64,000 nucleotides of DNA from Prostheceraeus crozeri. Taxonomy: Eukaryota > Platyhelminthes > Polycladida > Euryleptidae. The notes under the pieces were generated by a model, which was not told the origin of the DNA, searched no databases, and saw nothing but the letters and a program-made list of their open reading frames with translations. The translations under genes were made by a program, and so were the position numbers. This document shows, in pieces, positions 47,800 to 58,650 of the stretch. The stretch spans positions 1 through 64,000 of the forward strand of contig CAJQUW010007067.1 of assembly GCA_907163375.1 (NCBI GenBank). Reading direction: 5' to 3'. Position 1 is the first letter of the stretch; every line of letters begins with the position of its first letter.

Positions 47800-48467
47800 T
47801 TATTGTCAATGACATTACCAAATTCGTCTAGGCATTGATTCGACGATATCGTTGATTTTTGACTGATCTAACTTTCTCCACTCTCTTTTTAACAGTGACG
47901 TAAGTTGTGATACGCCATCTGTAGGTAGCAGTGAACGACGAACGTTACGTTTTAGAATACTCCATACATTTTCTATGGATTCAGATCAGGAGAACGAGCT
48001 GGCCAAGATAATGTCCTAAGCCCTAATTGAGACTTGCATAAGTTGACTCTACTACTCCTGTGACACGTAGCATTATCATCCATAAATAACCAAGTCGATG
48101 GATCACCAAGTTGATCTGTCATTTGGCCAATGTTCATTCGTAAAACATTCACATAGCGTTCAGAATTCATGGTTCCTTGCTGTATGTGAAGTCTTCTACG
48201 AATAGTGGACTTAGAAATAGACGAGTATAGTGCAGCCATCTCAGTTAACGAGAGACTTGGATCAACTTTAACAAATCTCAAAATTAGGCGGTCTCTACGT
48301 TTGGATGTTGTGCGTGGACGGCCAGAGCCCTCTTTACGACAGAGTCGAAAATCATCATTATGCCATCGATGCACATTTGTGTAAAGGACATTTAGTCGCT
48401 TGCTTGTAGCTCGCAAAGAAAACCCTGACACTTTGCCTTTTGTGAATGCGATCTCGTTATTGTTCAT
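47800..48467 (-). pseudogene. Tc1-like transposase, internally deleted and frameshifted
   Basis: The ATG is at 48465-48467. The N-terminal helix-turn-helix region (SLRATSKRLNVL, then EGSGRPRTTSKRRDRLI) and the second paired-like half (SLSLTEMAALY ... STIRRRLH) are present. The frame then jumps to GTMNSERYVNVL, so the segment with the first catalytic Asp is deleted. The second Asp is in WLFMDDNATCHRS. At SPDLNP a one-base shift hides the catalytic Glu (IENVW), and the rest of the C-terminus continues in another frame to about 47800. Such enzymes cut and paste at TA as DD34E catalysts. This one cannot act. Confidence 0.9.
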
Positions 48468-48683
48468 TTGTGCTTCGTATTGTTTTCAACCGGCAAGAGA
48501 TAGATTTCTAGCTGAAAGCAATCAGGAGTGCTGCCAACACCACCGCAACGAAGTCAGGAAGCTATGGAACATGAAGTCCAGTTAATCACATGTAGCAGTT
48601 ATTGAAGCTGGGACATTCCCATAACGACGTCTAAATGTTTCATAATTTTAATAAACTTATAGTTAATAAGACTTAAGGTTTGT

Positions 48684-49085
48684 CCTTAAGAGGACAGGTG
48701 GTGCGTTCCCACCGGCAGACATTAAACGTTCAAGGCGCGTCAAACTTTTGACTATCCTAGGACTACATTTTAGAGCCAAACTTGACGAGATCGGTGTGGA
48801 GGACCTTCCCACTAGTCCATTTTTCAAAAAGCGCTTCTAAAGCGGGGCTGGACCTTACCCCTAATGGTCCTCTGACTTGTGATCCTCGACAAATGCATGA
48901 ATGCATGAAGGTCTTTAAGCACAAAGACTTGACGGATCTGATTACGTGCCGGGCGGACCTACCCGGGGGTCCATAACATAGCGCTATACGGGCTGGACTT
49001 CACCCTTAAGTGTACGAGATCGTACAAGGCCGCTTAACAAGTGATCTCCTTGGTCAAAGTTTCAGGCTCGATTGATTAGGAACTT
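48684..49085 (+). repeat. Partly tandem, hairpin-rich flank of the nested retroelement
   Basis: A segment starting CTTGACGAGATC at 48780 recurs as CTTGACGGATCTG near 48927. Both are followed by GGACCT...GTCC and by GGGCTGGACYT words, giving two diverged units of about 150 bp. Each GGACC...GGTCC word can form a short hairpin (48801, 48850, 48955). It lies downstream of the reverse transcriptase on its strand and is GC-richer than its surroundings, so it is probably its 3' UTR or pseudo-LTR. Confidence 0.5.
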
Positions 49086-49498
49086 ATATATAAATAGACA
49101 CTTAGTAATCACCATGTCAACCCCATGGAGACCAGTAACCGACACAGTCCATTCATCACACTAGGGTAGTTGGCGATAAAAAAAAAACAACGTTAAAACA
49201 AATAAAACAATAGCCAGTCGTCAGCAGGTACCCGCCTGGTTGCGTTTCGGCCCCTCTACCTGAACGCTCAAGCCCAGGCGGCCGGGGCCCCGCATAAACT
49301 TATATGCGGCTGGCATTCTAAAATCAATACAGTAATGATATGTGTAATAATAAGTAATACTGATAGTAATAGTAAAAACAAAAACAAAACAACCGCAAAA
49401 GACGGATACATCCAAAACAAACTAAAATATATGTGTGAAATACTGAAATGGTATAACCAATAAAAAAAATGTTAAGAAAACAGTGTTAATTATATTGT

Positions 49499-50512
49499 TT
49501 AAAATGCGCACTGCGATGTCAGCTGCCTGGCTGAGAAATATCCAAACTTGGCTAGAAAATTGTTATGACCGGTTAGGATTTTCTCAGTACATGCCTTCAT
49601 TTTAGACTTACAATATCCTCTGCTGCTCATCACAAAAAGTGTCATATTAATTCGTTTAATTAGATCTTCAAGATGTGAGCAGATGCGACAATAACGTAAA
49701 ACCTGGCCGGCAAATACATTAATTCTCATGTTATAAGGTATTGCACTGTCTGGAAATGTCAACAGAACAACAGGGAAATCAAAATCTTCCACTTTATGAT
49801 ATATTGAGGTTCGAAGACCGTCACTACTAGATTGGAGTCTCACATCGAGGTAAACAACGGCTTTGTCATTGACTCCGTTTCTATCTGCAAGAAGCTCCAT
49901 TGGGTAAATTTTCGGAATTAAGGTATTGAAATGCTTGTAATTTATTACGCATATATCGTCTATATATCTCGAAGTGTTTGACAATAATTTAGCTAGTCCA
50001 AACTTTTTATTTTTAACCAATTGTTTCATAAAAGCAAATTCGCAATTTAACAGAAACAAGTCGGCAAGTAAAGGACTGCAATTCCCTCCCATTGGTACTC
50101 CTCGAATTTGTCTGAACACGTAACCGGAAAAAGAAATGTAGACTTCAGACACTATAAAATCAATAGCCTTCTTAAAAGAGTCCACGTCATAACAAGAATA
50201 CCCCTTATATTTGATTTTGGAGAAAAACGACTTCTTATATCCTACACACAAGTATCTACGATTAGTGGAATTGAATGTGAGATCAAGGATGGAAAAAATA
50301 TTATTCTTGATAGCACCTTGATCTAAGTTTGTATAAAGAGTAGAGAAATCAAAAACTTGCATAGAGTGGACGTTCACGTTAGAAATATTCCTCAAAAAAT
50401 CTTGAGTCGAGGCTACACTCCAAAAATAAGAATAACCAGTATTACTCCTGATTGACTCACAGTATCTATGGAAATTTTCTCTTATCACTTTCAGACCTTT
50501 GTTGATATTCAC
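49499..50512 (-). pseudogene. Penelope-like reverse transcriptase, N-terminally truncated
   Basis: An uninterrupted frame of about 338 codons with no ATG at its head; it remains open to a stop near 50.56 kb, where repetitive AATTGTAATAATTG sequence begins. RT motifs in order: MQVFDFSTLYTNLDQGAI (fingers/palm A), IRGVPMGGNCSPLLADLFLL (motif B), SRYIDDICVIN (catalytic YIDD-like box) and AVVYLDVRLQSSSDG. The motif B and DFSTLYTNL forms resemble Penelope-like retroelements and related short RTs frequent in aquatic invertebrates, rather than LINE or LTR RTs. No GIY-YIG endonuclease was seen. It is nested inside the Tc1 element, so it inserted later. The RT core itself shows no frameshift. Confidence 0.8.
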
Positions 50513-50519
50513 CGATAAC

Positions 50520-50620
50520 TTTTTAGTTGTACAATTATTACAATTATTACACAGTGGGAAGGTTATCTACAATTATTACAATTGTACAATGATTATATTA
50601 TTGTTGATGAATAATGTTGC
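50520..50620. repeat. ATTACAATTGTA-rich inverted repeat
   Basis: TTGTACAATTATTACAATTA near 50526 and CAATTATTACAATTGTACAA near 50571 form an inverted pair at the 5' edge of the reverse-transcriptase element, probably marking its border with the Tc1 host copy. Confidence 0.5.
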
Positions 50621-51102
50621 TATACTGGCTCTGATTGACCGATTTTCTTTATTTTTGTTTTGCTTGATAGCTTTTGGCTTGTAGAACAACATATTACATA
50701 ACAAAGGAAACAAATGTAATTTTATAAGAGTGAGGTATGATTTTGTGTAACATTGCTAAATGAAGATCAAATTATCTACTACTTTTTTATCTATAACAGG
50801 AAAACAACTCAATAATCATGCTTGAAATTTCCAACAATGATATTAGTAAGCACAACTGACATATCTTCCAATTTTCAGAGAAATTCGTTCAAGTTTGGCG
50901 GAGTTAGACAAAGTTGAAGTTAAGGCGATGTTTAAGGGTGATCCATTTTTTATGAAACAATCTGTAGTATAGCGACTTTGTTTCAATTTCTAGCCATTGT
51001 GATTAATAGGTGGATTCCTTGTACAGATTCATAGTTTACTAAGTCAAATCGATTAACAACAATGAAATTAAATAAACGATAGATCAAATTGCCATGCAAA
51101 AG

Positions 51103-51175
51103 ATGTGCGGCAGGATTCGAACCTACGACCAAGGATAACTAGACCTGTGCTCTAACCAACTGAGCTACGAGCCAC
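51103..51175 (-). tRNA. tRNA-like sequence (pseudogene or SINE head)
   Basis: On the minus strand the D-arm is intact (TAGCTCAGTTGGTTAGAGC, internal promoter box A). The T-arm pairs around GGTTCGAATCC (box B), at normal spacing. The acceptor stem does not pair well, and the anticodon stem has mismatches, so an isotype cannot be safely read. Both Pol III promoter boxes look functional. A degenerate tRNA gene or the head of a tRNA-derived SINE are both possible. Confidence 0.7.
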
Positions 51176-51290
51176 TTACGTGACCGCGTCAATTAGCAGG
51201 ATCAAATCCTCACCACCACACATCACCGTTGTCAAGGCAATAATAATCAATGAATAAATAACACGTCAAAGACTGTCTTTGACTGAACCA

Positions 51291-51808
51291 CAGAATTAGA
51301 AAGGTCTTCTCTTCTTCCGTTTGACTAGAAGGGAAGCATTGGAACATGTAATGCCTATGAAATGGCACAATCTGCTGACTAAATACCATAGCAATCGAAC
51401 AATGAGCAGCTAGTTCAACATAAAACACGCCAAATTGTGAAAAGTTTCAGTGACTGTTATCAACCGGATCACACAGCAAAGAGACATAGACGATGTCAAG
51501 TTCTACAGAGAAGATTGTGAACGTTTTTTCATGCGCCTGCTAACTTTTTTTAAAATGATCGGAGGGCACAACATTATCGAGAAAACTTTTGCGCAATGAT
51601 CCGAATTCTTCGAATCTGAAGGAGTCGTGGCGATCGGAGCATTTTGAAGGAATTCAGAGCAATCCGCAAGCGACGCACGACTATTTTTCCTATCTCTGTA
51701 AGGTATTAGGAATTTCTTTTTTCCCACTTAATAAGTTCCTGCATGTGCCATCTGTTTGAATCAGCTTGCACTTCTAGCAAAGTGATGTGATTAAACAATA
51801 TAATTCTG
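51291..51808 (+). repeat. Dispersed repeat X, copy B (full length)
   Basis: 518 bp, beginning CAGAATTAGA and ending ATAATTCTG. It is nearly collinear with 2210-2726 across its whole length. No target duplication found. No shared open frame, so a non-autonomous element with short (about 10 bp) inverted ends is the simplest reading. It starts 116 bp from the tRNA-like sequence. Confidence 0.8.
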
Positions 51809-54800
51809 AGGGCGGAACGCTACCTTGTGTACCTTAATTAAAAGCCAAGTTTCAGCGAATATTGACTATATTGGCCTCAGGCTGTCAGTTACGACCTTTG
51901 CCAGGGTTCTGTTCACGCCGACTCCCGCATGGAGTCTGCCGAGATTGCATTTCACATACTGTAAGTAAGAGACAAAATCTATGGATAAACGTGACCGATG
52001 GTGCACGAGCAATAGACATTATAATGCACTGTAAATCACAAGTCAATTATGACTCGCTCTGATTAATACAATATCAGCAAATATGAAAGAATGTCTCAAT
52101 ATGTCACAGAATTGTCGTTCAGGTAGGCGCAACATTGGGGGAAAGTCGAGCATTTGACCATTACAAACAGCATCCGTCGAAACGTGAATTTACTTCCGTC
52201 AACATTAATGATGAAGGAACCTCAATATCCAAAGGAGGAAGATGATGTCTATAAAGGTCAAAATCTTAGTCTCTGTCAAAAGATCAGTTCATAAACAACG
52301 TTGTCGAGATGCTTGCTGGTCAAATCAAAGTGAGTGATGGCTTATTTTATTGAAATTGATTGATCGATTGTCAGTGATTGGCATGCCATCCAATTAATAT
52401 GTCGTGATTTATGATGATAAATGACAAGAGTGCATCTCTATGTCCTCTCCTGCCAGGGTCACTCTTATTTTTTCCTCATGCATTTATTTTTTCATTCACA
52501 TCATTTGGTAAAATGATAGAGAGACTCTTCATTAGACATGCAAATGCCTCATCCAATGTAACGTATTTTCTGTGATAGAAAATATACGTCTTTGACTTTG
52601 ACTTTTGTCAGATGCATAACCATTACTAATGCAGAATATTGAAGTCATCAAGCTCCAGCGGAGGATCTACATGACTCACAACGATTACAGTCATTTGCTC
52701 TCAAAACTTCTGAGGAAATCTCAAATTCATCATTAACATTGATGAGAGAGTGTTCGGCAATCTGGTTTTGGAGGTAAAATATATCCGTTGATAACTAATT
52801 TCACCCTAAGCATTTTTTTCTGTCGAGTTGCCCATGTAGACGAATCGATCACTCGCGAATAAGTGCGAAAGCAACAGGCTCGCATTCGTGGTTTGAACAA
52901 CGACCATACAAGAACGGGAAAGTTTCACACAAATGGATTCATACACACATGCACGAAATTATCTAGCATATTGCAGAAAAAACTCTTAGAAATATTTTCT
53001 ACACCATGTGAGACCTCCCATGAGCACTTTTGACTAACTACTGCACTTCCAGTAACTCAACACAAGTAAAATGGCACATATACATTAGAAACATTATCAA
53101 AAATGATGATCTAATGTTAGCATGAGCTGGTAAAAAAAGAAAAATAAAATTGCCAAAACGCAAATTAATATATTGAATAAATTGATGGACTAAAAGATGA
53201 ACAAAGTTAACTTATAATAATATATTATGGTAATTATTGAATCAACTATCGCTGCCAAGGAGCTAATCAGGTTGTAATGGTTGTTTGAGTTAAGAAAAAA
53301 AGCCTGAGCTCTTTTTAGGTGAAAATGTTCAGTAATTGCATGCATTCTTAGAACAGTGCCACAACTATTTAGTACCGGTAACTTCAAACCATCGCCAAAG
53401 CTCGATATCTGAGGCATCGGGCAGAAAGAAATCATGCATGATATATTATTATTTAATGTTTAACGCAACTGTTTATTTATCATCCATTCAAGCACATTAC
53501 ATAATACGTGCATAACATGTACTATACAGATAATCAAAAGCCGTAAATGAGAGCAACGCATTAAAAATGCAGTATGCCTCTCGTGCAATTTGATTTCTCT
53601 ATTCAACATTATCTGTATTTGAAGTCAAACTCGATCAAATTTTCGGCAGCAGATTGGGTAATGCTTGCGATAGATTGGACATCTCCTGCGGTACTTTGTT
53701 GCCTAAAGGTTCTGCACTAATCAAAAACTTGTCTCGTGCAATTTAATATAATTTCATTCTTGATGCCACATGCAATCTTGTGATTCACTCGCACTAAATG
53801 AAATTGTATGGATGAGACGAAATTTACCGATTTATCATCGGAAAAGCCTGTGGCATTATTCTTCATTACAAGAACGTAAAGATCATCTGATGAATCAGTT
53901 TTCAGCCAAGTTTAAGCAGAATATCATACACAGACACATAGACTTTTGACCTTGGAAAATCCATTGGAAGAAATTTTAATTGTATATTGCTCATCTATAG
54001 TCTAGTAACCTAACTTTTTAGAGCATATACACACATAGATACCATTTTTACGATTATGTTTTGGTCGGCAGTCCTATAGTCGAGCCCAGTTGTTGATCGT
54101 TCAATTTAATTACACACTTGTACCGACCTGTCTAGTAGATCATATTGGCGCTATGAATCGAGTTGCTGATGCATGTTAAGTTAATAGCTATTAAGAGTAC
54201 AGGTTGTCCGGCAGCCAGAACGAGTTTCTGCAGGGAACGAGGCCGAAAGTGAGACTTTCACAGAATGATGTACACCCTATGCCTACATGCATTTCGAATC
54301 AGCATGTCTGCTGAGTTCTAGTAAGTTCCTCCCTTTGTCAGACAAGATCAAAGAAAAACACATGTAAATCCGATGGGAAGCAGATTGCAGTTTTTGGTTA
54401 AAATGAAATTTTGTATGTTTCCTCTGATTAACGAAAAGTACTAAGCCCAGAGTCATAATTTTTTGGCATGGAATATCTTCAGGTCATTTCCTTTCATTTT
54501 CATACACCCCTGTCTATATAGCTGAACGCATTTATAGTTGGCGAACCTCTTAATGTCGGCAAACACAAAAATTTTGAGCTACTTTATCCACATTCAACCA
54601 CATTCTCACACCCATTGCCGATTAGATGCATTATAAAAGCACATGCACATAATAGGAGATGACCTGAAGACATTGTAACGCCTCAATTGTAATTGTTGTA
54701 ATTGTAATGGACTGGGCAGCAATGTAGGAAGAAAGCAGGTAGCAATGCTATGAATGCACATGTAGATATAAAATGTCTTTCACGTGCATAGATACAGATA

Positions 54801-56112
54801 TCATCATTGCCAGATACATTGTTGCCTTCTTTTTCCTAATTGTACCATAGCTAAATTACACACAGTAATGAAGGACATTTTCGGGCGCTTACGCCACACG
54901 TTGGAAATTCAAATGTTATGCTAATGCTACTTATGAAAATTAAGGATGGTATTTGCAATTCAAGGTTGTCAATTATTTGAATTTTTCTAATCATTTGAAT
55001 TCCTTAAGTGGGTATCTGCAAGTAGTTCGCATGTTTTATAATCACATGCGAATTTGCTTGGAACGGCTGTATAAAAAATCATAGAAACATCGGAATGGTT
55101 GCATTTGGAGATAAATATTCCACAGTTCATATGCGTAGACCTATATTTGAGTTGCATTACTCGATCAAATCAATGTAAGCAATCTCTTTATGAATAAATT
55201 TTTCAACGCATCTTGTCAATTCAGATGTGATGGACCGAAACACGACCGCCCTACCCTGGTCTCTGCTGATGACTTCGGATAGTCCGTTGTTGATATTTAA
55301 GTTCCAATCATGGCTATAGTTCATTTCATTTATTTCTTGAAGAAGAAGCTGTTTTTTCACATTATTCCTTTAACCTGCAGGGAACGTTTCATCAGTCATT
55401 TTAAGGATTAAATTTCTCATTTCTCTTTTCAACAGATCTTCATTTCACAACTTCATTTCACTCGGGATCAATTTAATGTGTCACATTTAATAGCAGACCT
55501 GATCGTCTTTATCCATTGGTAAGAAGAACCAGCTGCACGAGCGCTAGAATAGTAAATATCGTTAAATACCAGGATAAATTGAAGCGACAATTCTGATAGC
55601 TTCAGTTGGATGGAATTCATTCGCTGTGTAAGATTAACAAATTTTTTCGTACATCTTGATTTGCGACTTGCTAATTTGTATTTCTTAGCGTATTTGCAGT
55701 AGCAGTGGTTTCCCCCTGTTAATTAATACAGTAATATACATTGATTGCATTGTATTGCTTAGAGGTTACAGTTCATATAGAGAAAGATCTTTTTAATCTA
55801 ATGTGCATGTATTTTCACCTATTGGTTAGCGTATAACGTTTTAATTGCATTGTAAATAGCAAAAATGAAAAATTTATAGTGCTAAAGTTCGGTAAAATTT
55901 CGACAAATGACGCCAACGGGGCTTGCGTTAACAGACAATTCTCCTCAACACAATTTTACATAAGAGGTTGTAAAACCTAAGAATTTGTATGCATTCCGTG
56001 GTGGTTATCGAACTTTCTTTGTTGCTGCGTTCATCTTTGTGAAGTCGTTGTTTGTGTTGAATTTAGAGATATTACTTATAGCCAACACATTTCGGAGTCT
56101 TTTACAAATAAG
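51809..56112. other. Long stretch without a supported gene
   Basis: Over 4 kb without a motif-bearing frame. Open frames at 51862-52062, 53190-53435 and 55157-55360 are short and without recognisable features. Around 54.53-54.65 kb there is weak similarity to the first 130 bases of the window. Confidence 0.5.
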
Positions 56113-56325
56113 TATTGATGTAGTTGACCAAGTGGTGATAGAGGTTAGCCATTTTCCAAAGAGTTCAAGACAGAACAAAAGTGTCAGGACTCTCTCGGTA
56201 AAACGTTTATTGGTCTATCACTTTAAGTTATGATTAAAAGAAAGACAGGGCCTTCGGCGCCCAGCGCCCAGCGCCTTCTATCGGTCGATGTACTTACATG
56301 TTCTGTCTTGAGCTCTTTGGAAAAT
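56113..56325 (-). repeat. Dispersed repeat E, copy 2, with inverted end
   Basis: 56113-56287 is the reverse complement of 30401-30567 with moderate divergence. In addition TTTTCCAAAGAGTTCAAGAC (56152) recurs inverted as GTCTTGAGCTCTTTGGAAAA (to 56325), so this copy can fold back. GCGCCCA is duplicated at about 56258-56272. Confidence 0.7.
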
Positions 56326-58255
56326 TACAAATAAGTACCTACAGCCTAGGATACTCTGAAATACATATACTCACTGCAGCAAAACGTAAATCATATACAC
56401 AAAAAACACACGCAAGAATTAATAAATAAAAAACAACACAAGAAGTACAAGTAATTTCTGTTTGTAAGCAACAGTTTCATCCAAAAAAGGAAGTGAACAT
56501 GATCGAATGATGTAGATTCAGACTAGAGTACAAGTCAAGCACTTTAGAATTCTCACAAGTTCATCTATTTCCAGTTTGACTGATTATCTAAGTGCCATGT
56601 ACTTGCTGTCTCTAATCTCACCAAGTTTATTTGCGTGACATTTTATGTATAACTAGTACTATTGCATATATTTAACATCCGCAAACTCGCAAGTTGAACT
56701 CAGTTAGTGTTGATTTTTGATGCGGATGGAAAAAGAAGTGACAATGCAGTTTTGACAATGGGACGGGATTTTTCCTTCAATGCCCACTGAAATTAGTCTC
56801 CAAAGTGGACCTATTCACATTGCATCCCACAAATCGATTTTTACTCCAACCCTTTTCCATGATTTGCTTTCGATTTCATATTAACACGTAAGTCGTCCTT
56901 CGATGAATGTGATTGAATGTATTGAAATTCGCTCTATTATTTATAGATTTGATAACAAAGCACAAAAGCAAAGTAAACATAGGCTATCCATTCCGATCTC
57001 TGCTGCACATCCACATCACTTCTAAACTATTGATCCGAGATTGATTTGTGAAAGGAATACGGCTGAGATATGAAGTGTGGAAGATTCTCCTCGAAAAGTT
57101 GACATTCTAGTGCATCATGGAGATGGCATTTTGCATTTACATGAAGCTTCAAGTGTCATTGCAATGAAGGAGGACGACTCGTGCATGCCCAAATAATTCA
57201 AATAACAATGAAAAATATGGCATAGAAATTAAGTTTTTCGAATATTATTCAAATATTTTCCCCATAACCGTCCAATGTGGAGACGCATGAGAGGACTTAT
57301 GTGAAAAGGTACAGAAAATGCCTTCTCAAAAGCTTTTTCTCATTGATTCCTGTCAGGGAAAAAATAATGAACACTGCTGCTACGCAATGGTTCACACTTT
57401 TCAAATTTTTGTCTATTCCATTTCTGCTATTCCACTTTATTATTCTTGGAGGTCGTATTCATCTTACCCCTGCCAAGTCATGAATAAATCTGATATATCA
57501 CGGAATCTTATCATCATCCATCTTTTCAGCGCAAGAAAAATCATAATTAGATATATTCATTAGTCTCAGCCTCAAAGTAATTAATCACAGCAGTAAACTC
57601 GACGCCCTGCAATCTAGGCGAATGACTTCATCACGTTTTCATCTCAATCTCGATAAAGAAATGAGAAAAGTCTTAAGGTTTTGTGTAATAGATCATCAAA
57701 TGTACGATTCTATTAGGTCTATTGGAGCTAGCTTGTCGAGGTATCAGATTTGATGAAACGATTTACATGCAGAGTCAATTTTTTATTTTTTTACGGGCCG
57801 TAACCCTGGGAAAATATTCTATTTGCTCATTTTGCGACAGAGAGAATATTCAAATGATTGACAACTCTCTTTGTTCATTAATTTCATTTATTTCTCAGTT
57901 CAATTATGCGGAGGCGGTCTCCAGGTCACGGAAATGATATTAAGAATATTGAAAATCATTTAAGATGCATACGCCAGAAACGAAATAGTTTTACTTTCAA
58001 AAGGTAATATTGTATTCAATAGAATGACATCTCCGACTTTGATTTATGCTTCAGAAGAATGTAAATAAGACATCGTTTAAGATTTGATAGAATAGAAAAT
58101 TGAATATCAGCAGTCAAATAATTCGGGTGAGACCGACTTAAAGTTGTGATTCTGCAATAATACGTCTTGGTGGCCATCTTCTGTTAAAAAATCATTGAAA
58201 AGAGTTAGACATTTTTTGTAATTATCACTATGCATGAAAATTAAGAAAGATATAG
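56326..58255. other. Stretch without a supported gene
   Basis: No motif-bearing frame. Two overlapping frames at 57277-57563 are short and hydrophobic by composition only. Confidence 0.5.
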
Positions 58256-58280
58256 AGATAGATAGATAGATAGATAGATA
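58256..58280 (+). repeat. (GATA)n microsatellite
   Basis: About six GATA units. Confidence 0.9.
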
Positions 58281-58299
58281 TGAAAATACACCTCGACAC

Positions 58300-58650
58300 C
58301 TCGAGAGTAGATAGTCATCCCATCTGTCTACTAGGCCTCCCTCCTCATTTTAGGGCGGTGTCCACCACTGTTTGGTGTGGAGTTGGCTGAGCTACACGTG
58401 AGTTCATCTCTCGATTGTTTTCCATGTCCTTTCCTTTATCGGCGTTGCCTCTTTTGTTACCTATAGTATGGTATCTTGGACTTGGTTAACTTTGAGTGTT
58501 CTTTTATTTTGTGTTGACAGCTTTTGTTTATTCAGTTCGCGATTGTAATGCGATATTATGATTTTCTGTAAACTCTGAGTTATTTGTAATTGCATGCCTC
58601 ACCTAGTGAGAAAATGAAGCTTTACCTTATAGAGAGAGAGAGAGAGAGAA
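58300..58650 (+). other. Possible LINE 3' UTR with (AG)n tail
   Basis: A T-rich segment ends in GAAGCTTTACCTTAT followed by a pure AG run at 58630-58650. The pattern recalls the tail of the LINE at 5145 (AATGTTTATA next to a GA run), but no coding homology was found, so this is tentative. Confidence 0.3.

Larger units (their letters stand above)
47621..50964 (-). mobile_element. Tc1-family transposon with a nested retroelement
   Basis: The left end CAGTCCGTTTCATAAAAAGT then GGATCATCC matches the inverted right end CAGATTGTTTCATAAAAAAT then GGATCACCC. TA lies outside both (47619-47620 and 50965-50966). The transposase remnant is in the left third. Roughly 48.6-50.65 kb is occupied by a reverse-transcriptase element and its flanks, explaining the 3.3 kb length where Tc1 elements usually measure 1.2-1.7 kb. 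Confidence 0.85.

Noticed and set aside
49200..49320. GC-rich patch with CTGACGA on the minus strand as a Penelope-type hammerhead
   Set aside because: No GAAA segment at a workable distance and no pairing for stem II.
58300..58650. Full LINE insertion
   Set aside because: Only a tail-like motif is visible; no coding homology could be read, so it is kept as a tentative 3' UTR only.
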